In this document: in pieces, positions 12,701 to 24,288 of the stretch
Position numbering within the stretch: the first letter of the stretch is position 1
Layout of the letters: each line of letters opens with the position of its first letter
NCBI RefSeq assembly: GCF_040939455.1
Contig: NC_134126.1
Location: 434,001 to 498,000, forward strand
DNA: 64,000 nt
Reading direction: 5' to 3'
From: Microcebus murinus
Lineage: Eukaryota > Chordata > Mammalia > Primates > Cheirogaleidae
Program-made: the position numbers and the translations under genes
The notes under the pieces: generated by a model
What the model was told of the DNA's origin: nothing
Database searches by the model: none
Seen by the model: the letters and a program-made list of their open reading frames with translations, nothing else

Positions 12701-15168
12701 GAGTGGACAGAGCCAGATCCGCACTGCGCCCTGCCTGCCCGTCTCCCGTTCGTGCGTGGACACAGCCAGATCCGCACTGCGCCCTGCCTGCCCGTCTCCA
12801 GTGGGCGAGTGGACACAGCCAGATCCACATTGCGCCCTGCCTGCCCGTCTGCCGTGGGTGTGTGGACACAGCCAGATCCGCACTGCGCCCTACCTGCCCG
12901 TCTCCCGTGGGCGAGTGGACACAGCCAGATCCGCACTGCGCCCTGTCTGCCCGACTGCCGTGGGTGAGTGGACACAGCCAGATCCGCACTGCGCCTTGCC
13001 TGCACGTCTCCAGTCAGTGAGTGGACACAGCCAGATCCGCACTGCGCCCTGCCTGCCCGTTTCCCGTGGGTGAATGGACACAGCCAGATCCGCACTGCGC
13101 CCTGCCTGCCCGTCTCCAGTGGGCGAGTGGACACAGCCAGATCCACACTACGCCCTGCCTGCCCGTCTGCCGTGGGCGAGTGGACACAGCCAGATCCGCA
13201 CTGCGCCCTGCCTGACCGTCTGCCGTGGGCGAGTGGACACAGCCCGATCCACACTGCGCCCTGCCTGTCCGTCTGCCGTGGGCGAGTGGACACAGCCAGA
13301 TCCGCACTGCGCCCTGCCTGCCCGTCTCAAGTGGGCGAGTGGACACAGCCAGATCCGCACTGCGCCCTGCCTGCCCGTCTGCCGTGGGCACGTGGACACA
13401 GCCAGATCCGCACTGCGCCCTGCCTGACCATCTGCCGTGGGTGAGTGGACACAGCCAGATCCGCACTGCGCCCTGCCTGACCGCCTGCCGTGGGTGAGTG
13501 GACACAGCCAGATCCGCACTGCGCCATGCCTGCCCGTCACCCGTGGGAGAGTGGACACAGCCAGATCCGCACTGCGCCCTGCCTGACCGCCTGCCGTGGG
13601 AGAGTGGACACAGCCAGATCCGCACTGCGCCCTGCCTGCCCGTCTCCCGTGGGCGAGTGAACACAGCCAGATCCGCACTGCGCCCTGCTTGACCGTCTAC
13701 CGTGGGTGAGTGGACACAGCCAGATCCACACTGTGCCCTGCCTGCCCGTCTGCCGTGGGCGAGTGGACACAGCCAGATCCGCACTGCGCCCTGCCTGACC
13801 GTCTCACGTGGGTGAGTGGACACAGCCAGATCCGCACTGCGCCCTGCCAGCCCGTCTGCCGTGGGTGACTGGACACAGCCAGATCCGCACTGCGCCCTGC
13901 CTGACCGTATCCCGTGGGTGAGTGGACACAGCCAGATTTGCACTGCGCCTTGCCTGCCCGTCTCACGTGGGTGAGTGGACACAGCCAGATCCGCACTGCG
14001 CCCTACCTGCCCGTCTCCCGTGGGTGAGTGGACACAGCCAGATCCACACTGCGCCCTGCCTGCCCGTCTGCCGTGGGCGAGTGGACACAGCCAGATCCGC
14101 ACTGCGCACTGCCTGACCCTCTGCCGTGGGCGAGTGGACACAGCCAGATCCGCACTGCGCACTGCCTGACCGTCTGCCGTGGGTGAGTCGACACAGCCAG
14201 ATCCGTACTGCGCCCTGCCTGACCGCCTGCCGTCGGTGAGTGGACACAGCCAGATCCGCACTGCGCCCTGCCAGCCCGTCTACCGTGGATGAGTGGACAC
14301 AGCCAGATCCACACTGCGCCCTGACTGCCCGTCTGCCGTGGGTGAGTGGACACAGCCAGATCCGCACTGCGCCCTGCCTGACCCTCTCCCGTGGGTGAGT
14401 GGACACAGCCAGATCCGCACTGCGCCCTGCTTGCCCGTCTCCCGTTGGTGAGTGGACACAGCCTGATCCGCACTGCGCCCTGCCTGCCCGTCTCCCGTGG
14501 GTGAGTGGACACTGCCAGATCCGCACTGCACGCTGCCTGCCCGTCTCCCGTGGGAGAGTGGACACAGCCAGATCCGCACTGCGCGCTGCCTGCCCGTCTG
14601 TCGTGGGCGAGTGGACACAGCCATATCCGCACTACGCCCTGCCTGACCGTCTGCCGTGGGTGAGCGGACACAGCCAGATCCACACTGCGCCCTGCCTGCC
14701 CGTCTGCCGTTGGCGAGCGGACACAGCCAGATCCGCACTGCGCACTGCCTGACCGTCTGCCGTGGGTGAGTGGACACAGCCAGATCCGCACTGCGCCCTG
14801 CCTGCCAGTCTCCCGTCAGTTAGTGGACCCAGCCAGATCCGCACAGCGCCCTGCCTGCCCGTCTCCTGTGGGTGAGTGGACACAGCCAGATCCGCACTGC
14901 GCCCTGCCTGCCCGTCTGCCGTGGGTGAGTGGACACAGCCAGATCCGCACTGCGACTTGCCTGCCCGTCTCCCGTCAGTGAGTGGACACAGCCAGATCCG
15001 CACTGCGCCCTGCCTGCCCGTCTCCCGTGGGCGAGTGGACACAGCCAGATCCGCACTGCGCCCTGCCTGCCCGTCTCCAGTGGGCGAGTGGACACAGGCA
15101 GATCCACACTGCGCCCTGCCTGCCCGTCTGCCGTGGGCGAGTGGACACAGCCAGATCCGCACTGCGCC

Positions 15169-15409
15169 CTGCCTGACCGTCTGCCATGGGCGAGTGGACA
15201 CACCAGATCCACACTGCGCCGTGCCTGTCCGTCTGCCGTGGGCGAGTGGACACAGCCAGATCCGCACTGCGCCCTGCCTTGACCGCCAGCCGTGGGTGAG
15301 TGGACACAGCCAGATCCGCACTGCGCCCTGCCTGCCCGTCTCCCGTGGGCGAGTGGACACAGCCAGATCCGCACTGCGCCCTGCCTGACCGCCTCCGTGG
15401 GTGAGTGGA
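15169..15409. repeat. Inherited copy of the three-indel cluster
   Basis: The missing G (about 15200), extra T (about 15276) and missing G (about 15392) of 8280-8520 are present here at +6,889 bp. Their sharing is strong evidence that the 5.75-kb block was copied as one piece. Confidence 0.88.
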
Positions 15410-17515
15410 CACAGCCAGTTCCGCACTGCGCCCTGCCTACCCGTCTCCCGTGGGCGAGTGGACACAGCCAGATCCGCACTGCGCCCTGCCTGCCCTTCTG
15501 CCGTGGGTGAGTGGACACAGCCAGATCCGCACCGCGCCCTGCCTGCCCTTCTCCCGTCAGTGAGTGGACACAGCCAGATCCACACTGCGCCCTGCCTGCC
15601 CATGTCCCGTGGGTGAGTGGACACAGCCAGATCCGCACTGCGCCCTGCCTGCCCGTCTCCCGTGGACGAGTGGACACAGCCAGATCCACACTGCGCCCTG
15701 CCTGACCGTCTCCCGTGGGTGAGTGGACACAGCCAGATCCGCACTGCGCCCTGCCTGACCGTCTCCCGTCGGTGAGTGGACACAGCCAGATCCGCACTGC
15801 GCCTTGCCTGCCCGTCTCACGTGGGTGAGTGGACACAGCCAGATCCGCACTGCGCCCTACCTGCCCGTCTCCCGTGGGTGAGTGGACACAGCCAGATCCA
15901 CACTGCGCACTGCCTGACCGTCTGCCGTGGGTGAGTCGACACACCCAGATCCGTACTGCGCCCTGCCTGACCGCCTGCCGTGGGTGAGTGGACACAGCCA
16001 GATCCGCACTGTGCACTGCCTGACCGTCTGCCGTGGGTGAGTGGACACAGCCAGATCCGCACTGCGCCCTGCCTGACCGCCTGCCGTGGGTGAGTGGACA
16101 CAGCCAGATCCGCACTGCGCCCTGCCTGCCCGTCACCCGTGGGCGAGTGGACACAGCCAGACCCGCACTGCGCCCTGCCTGACCGCCTGCCGTGGGTGAG
16201 TGGACACAGCCAGATCCGCACTGAGCCCTGCCTGCCCGTCTCCCGTGGGTGAGTGGACACAGCCAGATCCGCACTGCGCCCTGCTTGACCGTCTGCCGTG
16301 GGTGAGTGGACACAGCCAGATCCACACTGCGCCCTGCCTGCCTGTCTGCCGTGGGTGAGTGGACACAGCCAGATCCGCACTGCGCCCTGCCTGACCGTCT
16401 CCCGTGGGTGAGTGGACACAGCCAGATCCGCACTGCGCCCTGCCTGCCCGTCTGCCGTGTGTGACTGGACACAGCCAGATCCGCACTGCGCCCTGCCTGA
16501 CCGTCTCCCGTGGGTGAGTGGACACAGCCAGATCCGCACTGCACCTTGCCTGCCAGTCTCACGTGGGTGAGTGGACACAGCCAGATCCGCACTGCGCCCT
16601 GCCTGACCGCCTGCCGTGGGTGAGTGGACACAGCCAGATGCGCACTGCGCCCTGCCTGCCCGTAAACCGTGGGCGAGTGGACACAGCCAGATCCGCACTG
16701 CGCCCTGCCTGACCGCCTGCCGTAGGCGAGTGGACACAGCCAGATCCACACTGCGCCCTGCCTGCCCGTCTGCCTTGGGCGAGCGGACACAGCCAGATCC
16801 GCACTGCGCACTGCCTGACCGTCTGCCGTGGGTGAGTGGACACAGCCAGATCCGCACTGCGCCCTGCCTGCCCGTCTGCCATGGGCGAGTAACACAGCCA
16901 GATCCACAATGCGCCCTGCCTGCCCGTCTGCCGTGGGGGAGCGGACACGGCCAGATCCGCACTGCGCCCTGCCTGCCCCTATGCCGTGGGAGAGTGGACA
17001 CAGCCAGATCCGCACTGCGCCCTGCCTGACCGTCTGCCGTGGGTGAGTGGACACAGCCAGATCCGCACTGCGCCCTGCCTGACCGCCTGCCGTGGGTGAG
17101 TGGACACAGCCAGATCCGCACTGCGCCCTGGCTGCCCGTCTCCCGTGGGCGAGTGGACACAGCCGGATCCGCACTGCGCCCTGCCTGCCCTTCTGCCGTG
17201 GGTGAGTGGACACAGCCAGATCCGCACTGCGCCCTACCTGCCCGTCTCCCGTGGGTGAGTGGATACAGCCAGATCCGCACTGCGCCCTGCCTGCCCGTCT
17301 GCCGTGGGTGAGTGGACACAGCCAGATCCGCACTGCGCCTTGCCTGCCCGTCTCCCGTCAGTGAGTGGACACAGCCAGATCCGCACTGCGCCCTGCCTGA
17401 CCGTCTGCCGTGGGCGAGTGGACACAGCCCGATCCACACTGCGCCCTGCCTGTCCGTCTGCCGTGGGCGAGTGGACACAGCCAGATCCGCACTGCGCCCT
17501 GCCTGACCGTCTGCC

Positions 17516-18365
17516 GTGGGTGAGTGGACACAGCCAGATCCGCACTGCGCCCTGCCTGACCGCCTGTCGTGGATGAGTGGACACAGCCAGATCCGCACTG
17601 CCCCCTGCCTGCCCGTCTTCCGGAGGCGAGTGGACACAGCCAGATCCGCACTGCGCCCTGCCTGCCCTTCTGCCGTGGGTGAGTGGACACAGCCAGATCC
17701 ACACTGCGCCCTGCCTGCCCGTCTGCCGTGGGTGAGTGGACACAGCCAGATCCGCACTGCGCCCTGCCTGCCCGTCTCCCGTGGGTGAGTGGACACAGCC
17801 AGATCCGCACTGCGCCCTGCCTGCCCGTCTCCCGTGGGTGAGTGGACACAGCCAGATCCGCACTGCGCGCTGTCTGCCCGTCTGTCGTGGGCGAGTGGAC
17901 ACAGCCATATCCGCACTACGCCCTGCCTTACCGTCTGCCGTGGTTGAGTGGACACAGCCAGATCCACACTGCGCCCTGCCTGCCCGTCTGCCGTGGGCGA
18001 GCGGACACAGCCAGATCCGCACTGCGCCCTGCCTGACCGTCTACCGTAGGTGAGTGGACACAGCCAGATCCGCAATGCGCCCTGCCTGCCCGTCTACCGT
18101 GGGCGAGTGGACACAGCCAGATCCGCACTGCACCCTGCCTGACCGTCTGCTGTGGGTGAGTGGACACAGCCAGATCCACACTGCGCCCTGCCTGCCCCTC
18201 TGCTGTGGGCGAGTGGACACAGCCAGATCCGCACTGCGCCCTGCCTGACCGTCTGCCATGGGTGAGTGGACACAGCCAGATCCGCACTGCGCCCTGCCTG
18301 ACCGCCTGCCGTGGGTGAGTGGACACAGCCAGATCCGCACTGCGCCCTGCCTGCCCGTCTCCCGT
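17516..18365. repeat. 850-bp block D, copy 1
   Basis: This 16-monomer block recurs at 19582-20431 (+2,066), 22602-23451 (+5,086) and 33889-34738 (+16,373). All offsets are one to three bases short of whole monomer multiples, reflecting inherited one-base deletions between the copies. It contains a TTCCGGAGGCG monomer near 17619 and a CTCTGCTGTGGG monomer near 18200. Edges are approximate. Confidence 0.82.
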
Positions 18366-19581
18366 GGGTGAGTGGACACAGCCAGATCCGCACTGCGCGC
18401 TGCCTGCCCGTCTCCCGTGGGCGAGTGGAAACAGCCAGATCCGCACTGCGCGCTGCCTGCCCGTCTTTCGTGGGCGAGTGGACACAGCCATATCCGCACT
18501 GCGCCCTGCCTGCCCGTCTGCCGTGGGTGAGTGGACACAGCCAGATCCGCACTGCGCCCTGGCTGACCCTCTCCCGTGGGTGAGTGGACACAGCCAGATC
18601 CGCACTGCGCCCTGCCTGCCTGTCTCCCGTGGGTGAGTGGACACAGCCAGATCCGCACTGCGCCCTGCCTGCCCGTCTCCCGTGGGTGAGTGGACACAGC
18701 CAGATCCGCACTGCGCGCTGCCTGCCCGTCTCCCGTGGGCGAGTGGACACAGCCAGATCCGCACTGCGCGCTGCCTGCCCGTCTCCCGTGGGCGAGTGGA
18801 CACAGCCAGATCCGCACTGCGCGCTGCCTGCCCGTCTGTCGTGGGCGAGTGGACACAGCCATATCCGCACTACGCCCTGCCTGACCGTCTGCCGTGGGTG
18901 AGTGGACACAGCCAGATCCACACTGCGCCCTGCCTGCCCGTCTGCCGTAGGTGAGTGGACACAGCCAGATCCGCACTGCGCCTTGCCTGCCCGTCACCCG
19001 TAGGCGAGTGAACACAGCCAGATCCGCACTGCGCCCTGCCTGACCGTCTGCTGTGGGTGAGTGGACACAGCCAGATCCACACTGCGCCCTGCCTGCCCCT
19101 ATGCTGTGGGCGTGTGGACACAGCCAGTTCCGCACTGCGCCCTGCCTGACCGTCTGCGTGGGTGAGTGGACACAGCCAGATCTGCAATGCGCCCTGCCTG
19201 ACCGCCTGCCGTGGGTGAGTGGACACAGCCAGATCCACACTGCGCCCTGCCGGACCGTCTCCGGTGGACGAGTGGACACAGCCAGATCCGCACTGCGCCC
19301 TGCCTGCCCTTCTGCCGTGGGTGAGTGAACACAGCCAGATCCGCACTGCGCCCTGTCTGCCCGTCTCTCGTCAGTGAGTGGACACAGCCAGATCCGCACT
19401 GCGCCCTGACTGCCCTTCTGCCGTGGGTGAGTGGACACAGCCAGATCCGCACTGCACCCTGCCTGACCGTCTGCCGTGTGTGAGTGGACACAGCCAGTTC
19501 CGCACTGCGCCCTGCCTGCCCGTCTCCCGTGGGTGAGTGGACACAGCCAGATCCGCACTGCGCCCTGCCTGACCATCTGCC

Positions 19582-20431
19582 GTGGGTGAGTGGACACAGC
19601 CAGATCCGCACTGCGCCCTGCCTGACCGCCTCCCGTGGGTGAGTGGACACAGCCAGATCCGCACTGCCCCCTGCCTGCCCGTCTTCCGGAGGCGAGTGGA
19701 CACAGCCAGATCCGCACTGCGCCCTGCCTGCCCTTCTGCCGTGGGTGAGTGGACACAGCCAGATCCACACTGCGCCCTGCCTGCCCGTCTGCCGTGGGTG
19801 AGTGGACACAGCCAGATCCGCACTGCGCCCTGCCTGCCCGTCTCCCGTGGGTGAGTGGACACAGCCAGATCCGCACTGCGCCCTGCCTGCCCGTCTCCCG
19901 TGGGTGAGTGGACACAGCCAGATCCGCACTGCGCGCTGTCTGCCCGTCTGTCGTGGGCGAGTGGACACAGCCATATCCGCACTACGCCCTGCCTGACCGT
20001 CTGCCGTGGGTGAGTTGACACAGCCAGATCCACACTGCGCCCTGCCTGCCCGTCTGCCGTGGGCGAGCGGACACAGCCAGATCCGCACTGCGCCCTGCCT
20101 GACCGTCTACCGTAGGTGAGTGGACACAGCCAGATCCGCACTGCGCCCTGCCTGCCCGTCTACCGTGGGCGAGTGGACACAGCCAGATCCGCACTGCACC
20201 CTGCCTGACCGTCTGCTGTGGGTGAGTGGACACAGCCAGATCCACACTGCGCCCTGCCTGCCCCTATGCTGTGGGCGAGTGGACACAGCCAGATCTGCAC
20301 TGCGCCCTGCCTGACCGTCTGCCATGGGTGAGTGGACACAGCCAGATCCGCACTGCGCCCTGCCTGACCGCCTGCCGTGGGTGAGTGGACACAGCCAGAT
20401 CCGCACTGCGCCCTGCCTGCCCGTCTCCCGT
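19582..20431. repeat. 850-bp block D, copy 2
   Basis: This copy of 17516-18365 is at +2,066 bp (39 monomers minus one base). Its TTCCGGAGGCG monomer is near 19685. It shows CTATGCTGTGGG where copy 1 has CTCTGCTGTGGG. It lies directly upstream of the 653-bp block at 20563. Confidence 0.82.
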
Positions 20432-20562
20432 GGGCGAGTGGACACAGCCAGATCCGCATTGCGCCCTGCCTGCCCTTCTGCCGTGGGTGAGTGGACACAG
20501 CCAGATCCGCACTGCGCCCTGCCTGCCCGTCTCCCGTCAGTGAGTGGACACAGCCAGATCCG

Positions 20563-21215
20563 CACTGCGCCCTACCTGCCCGTCTCCCGTGGGCGAGTGG
20601 ACACAGCCCGTTCCGCACTGCGCTCTGCCTGCCCGTCTGCCGTGGGTGAGTGGACACAGCCAGATCCGCACTGCGCCCTGCCTGACCGTCTGCCGTGGGT
20701 GAGTGGACACAGCCAGATCCGCACTGCGCCCTGCCTGCCTGTCTGCCGTGGGTGAGTGGACACAGCCAGATCCGCACTGCGCCCTGCCTGACCGTCTGAC
20801 GTGGGTGAGTGGACACAGCCAGATCCGCACTGCGCCCTGCCTGCCCCTCTGCCGTGGGCGAGTGGACACAGCCAGATCCGCACTGCGCCCTGTCTGACCG
20901 TCTGCCGTGGGTGAGTGGACACAGCCAGATCCGCACTGCGCCCTGCCTGCCCGTCTCCCGTGGGCGAGTGGACACAGCCAGATCCGCACTGCGCCCTACC
21001 TGCCCGTATCCCATGGGTGAGTGGACACAGCCAGATCCGCACTGCACCCTGCCTGACCGTCCTTCGTGGGTGAGTGGACACCGCCAGATCCGCACTGCGC
21101 CCTGCCTGCCCGTCTCCCGTGGGTGAGTGGACACAGCCAGATCCGCACTGCGCCCTTCCTGCCCGTCTCCCGTCAGTGAGTGGACACAGCCAGATCCGCA
21201 CTGCGCCCTGCCTGC
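20563..21215. repeat. 653-bp block, copy 1
   Basis: This block recurs at 23636-24288 (+3,073 = 58 monomers minus one base) and, through the larger duplication, at 34923-35575. Landmarks in order are GCCCGTTCCGCACTGCGCTC near 20607, GTCTGACGTGGG near 20784, GTATCCCATGGG near 21006 and CCTTCGTGGG at 21061. The match ends near 21217. Confidence 0.85.
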
Positions 21216-22601
21216 CCGTCTCCCGTGGACGAGTGGACACACCCAGATCCGCACTGCGCCCTGCCTGCCCTACTGCCGTGGGTGAGTGAACACAGCCAGA
21301 TCCGCACTGCGCCCTGTCTGCCCGTCTCTCGTCAGTGAGTGGACACAGCCAGATCCGCACTGCGCCCTGCCTGCCCTTCTGCCGTGGGTGAGTGGACACA
21401 GCCAGATCCGCACTGCGCCCTGCCTGACCGTCTGCCGTGTGTGAGTGAACACAGCCAGATCCGCACTGCGCCCTGCCTGCCCGTCTCCCGTGGGTGAGTG
21501 GACACAGCCAGATCCGCACTGCGCCCTGCCTGACCGTCTGCCGTGGGTGAGTGGACACAGCCAGATCCGCACTGTGCCCTGCCTGACCGCCTCCCGTGGG
21601 TGAGTGAACACAGCCAGATCCGCACTGCGCCCTGCCTGCCCGTCTTCCGGAGGCGATTGGACACAGCCAGATCCGCACTGCGCCCTGCCTGCCCTTCTGC
21701 CGTGGGTGAGTGGACACAGCCAGATCCGCACTGTGCCCTGCCTGACCTTCTGCCGTGGGTGTGTGGACACAGCCAGATCCACACTGTGCCCTGCCTGCCC
21801 GTCTGCCGTGGGTGAGTGGACACAGCCAGATCCGCACTGCGCCCTGCCTGCCCGTCTCCCGTGGGTGAGTGGACACAGCCAGATCCGCACTGCGTCCTGC
21901 CTGCCCGTCTCCCGTAGGTGAGTGGACACAGCCAGATCCGCACTGCGCGCTGCCTGCCCGTCTGTCGTGGGCGAGTGGACACAGCCATATCCGCACTACG
22001 CCCTGCCTGACCGTCTGCCGTGGGTGAGTGGACACAGCCAGATCCACACTGCTCCCTGCCTGCCCATCTGCTGTGGGCGAGCGGACACAGCCAGATCCGC
22101 ACTGCGCCCTGCCTGACCGTCTACCGTAGGTGAGTGGACACAGCCAGATCCGCACTGCGCCCTGCCTGCCCGTCTGCTGTGGGTGAGTGGACACAGCCAG
22201 ATCCGCACTGCGCCCTGCCTGCCCGTCTACCGTGGGCGAGTGGACACAGCCAGATCCACACTGCGCCCTGCCTGACCTTCTGCGTGGGTGAGTGGACACA
22301 GCCAGATCCGCACTGCGCCCTGCCTGCCCTTCTGCCGTGGGTGAGTGAACACAGCCAGATCCGCACTGCGCCCTGTCTGCCCGTCTCTCGTCAGTGAGTG
22401 GACACAGCCAGATCCGCACTGCGCCCTGACTGCCCTTCTGCCGTGGGTGAGTGGACACAGCCAGATCCGCACTGCGCCCTGCCTGACCGTCTGCCGTGTG
22501 TGAGTGGACACAGCCAGATCCGCACTGCGCCCTGCCTGCCCGTCTCCCGTGGGTGAGTGGACACAGCCAGATCCGCACTGCGCCCTGCCTGATCATCTGC
22601 C

Positions 22602-23451
22602 GTGGGTGAGTGGACACAGCCAGATCCGCACTGCGCCCTGCCAGACCGCCTTCCGTGGGTGAGTGGACACAGCCAGATCCGCACTGCCCCCTGCCTGCCC
22701 GTCTTCCGGAGGCGAGTGGACACAGCCAGATCCGCACTGCGCCCTGCCTGCCCTTCTGCCGTAGGTGAGTGGACACAGCCAGATCCACACTGCGCCCTGC
22801 CTGCCCGTCTGCCGTGGGTGAGTGGACACAGCCAGATCCGCACTGCGCCCTGCCTGCCCGTCTCCCGTGGGTGAGTGGACACAGCCAGATACGCACTGCG
22901 CCCTGCCTGCCCGTCTCCCGTGGGTGAGTGGACACAGCCAGATCCGCACTGCGCGCTGTCTGCCCGTCTGTCGTGGGCGAGTGGACACAGCCATATCCGC
23001 ACTACGCCCTGCCTTACCGTCTGCCGTGGGTGAGTGGACACAGCCAGATCCACACTGCGCCCTGCCTGCCCGTCTGCCGTGGGCGAGCGGACACAGCCAG
23101 ATCCGCACTGCGCCCTGCCTGACCGTCTACCGCAGGTGAGTGGACACAGCCAGATCCGCACTGCGCCCTGCCTGCCCGTCTACCGTGGGCGAGTGGACAC
23201 AGCCAGATCCGCACTGCACCCTGCCTGACCGTCTGCTGTGGGTGAGTGGACACAGCCAGATCCACACTGCGCCCTGCCTGCCCCTCTGCTGTGGGCGAGT
23301 GGACACAGCCAGATCCGCACTGCGCCCTGCCTGACCGTCTGCCATGGGTGAGTGGACACAGCCAGATCCGCACTGTGCCCTGCCTGACCGCCTGCCGTGG
23401 GTGAGTGGACACAGCCAGATCCGCACTGCGCCCTGCCTGCCCGTCTCCCGT
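22602..23451. repeat. 850-bp block D, copy 3
   Basis: This copy is at +3,020 bp from copy 2 and lies wholly inside the 5.62-kb duplicated segment. It has a TTCCGGAGGCG monomer near 22705. CTGCCAGACCGCC near 22635 is a private change relative to its 33.9-kb partner. Confidence 0.82.
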
Positions 23452-23635
23452 GGGCGAGTGGACACAGCCAGATCCGCATTGCGCCCTTCCTGCCCTTCTG
23501 CCGTGGGTGAGTGGACACAGCCAGATCTGCACTGCGCCCTGCCTGACCGTCTGCCGTGGGTGAGTAGACACAGCCAGATCCACATTGCGCCCTGCCTGCC
23601 CGTCTGCCGTGGGTGAGTGGACACAGCCAGATCCG

Positions 23636-24288
23636 CACTGCGCCCTACCTGCCCGTCTCCCGTGGGCGAGTGGACACAGCCCGTTCCGCACTGCGCTCTG
23701 CCTGCCCGTCTGCCGTGGGTGAGTGGACACAGCCAGATCCGCACTGCGCCCTGCCTGACCGTCTGCCGTGGGTGAGTGGACACAGCCAGATCCGCACTGC
23801 GCCCTGCCTGCCTGTCTGCCGTGGGTGAGTGGACACAGCCAGATCCGCACTGCGCCCTGCCTGACCGTCTGACGTGGGTGAGTGGACACAGCCAGATCCG
23901 CACTGCGCCCTGCCTGCCCCTCTGCCGTGGGCGAGTGGACACAGCCAGATCCGCACTGCGCCCTGTCTGACCGTCTGCCGTGGGTGAGTGGACACAGCCA
24001 GATCCGCACTGCGCCCTGCCTGCCCGTCTCCCGTGGGCGAGTGGACACAGCCAGATCCGCACTGCGCCCTACCTGCCCGTATCCCATGGGTGAGTGGACA
24101 CAGCCAGATCCGCACTGCACCCTGCCTGACCGTCCTTCGTGGGTGAGTGGACACCGCCAGATCCGCACTGCGCCCTGCCTGCCTGTCTCCCGTGGGTGAG
24201 TGGACACAGCCAGATCCGCACTGCGCCCTTCCTGCCCGTCTCCCGTCAGTGAGTGGACACAGCCAGATCCGCACTGCGCCCTGCCTGC
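23636..24288. repeat. 653-bp block, copy 2
   Basis: This copy of 20563-21215 is at +3,073 bp with the same landmarks (CCTTCGTGGG at 24134). One difference is CTGCCTGTCTCCCG near 24180 against CTGCCCGTCTCCCG. Only this copy lies inside the later 5.62-kb duplicated segment. Confidence 0.85.

Larger units (their letters stand above)
10998..16747. repeat. 5.75-kb higher-order block, downstream copy (contains A3)
   Basis: This is a near-perfect copy of 4109-9858 at +6,889 bp. It carries all diagnostic irregularities of its partner: the divergent monomers at about 11.32, 12.01, 12.38 and 12.65 kb, and the three one-base indels at about 15.20-15.39 kb. At 13384 it has G, like A1 position 2096 and unlike A2 position 6495, so it was copied before A2 acquired its private A, or was later corrected. 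The right edge at 16748 is the border with a zone of different monomer composition. Confidence 0.93.
16748..21858. repeat. Zone border and mixed array between the large duplicated blocks
   Basis: Right of 16748 the monomer mix changes. TTCCGGAGGCG monomers appear (first near 17619), CATATCCGC and GGCGAGCGG variants become common, and the GACATAGCC class disappears until 31.9 kb. Two one-base deletions occur here (GGCGAGTAACACAGCC near 16887; GTCTGCGTGGG near 19153). It contains two copies of an 850-bp block listed separately. I see no gene or unique DNA in the stretch. Confidence 0.85.
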
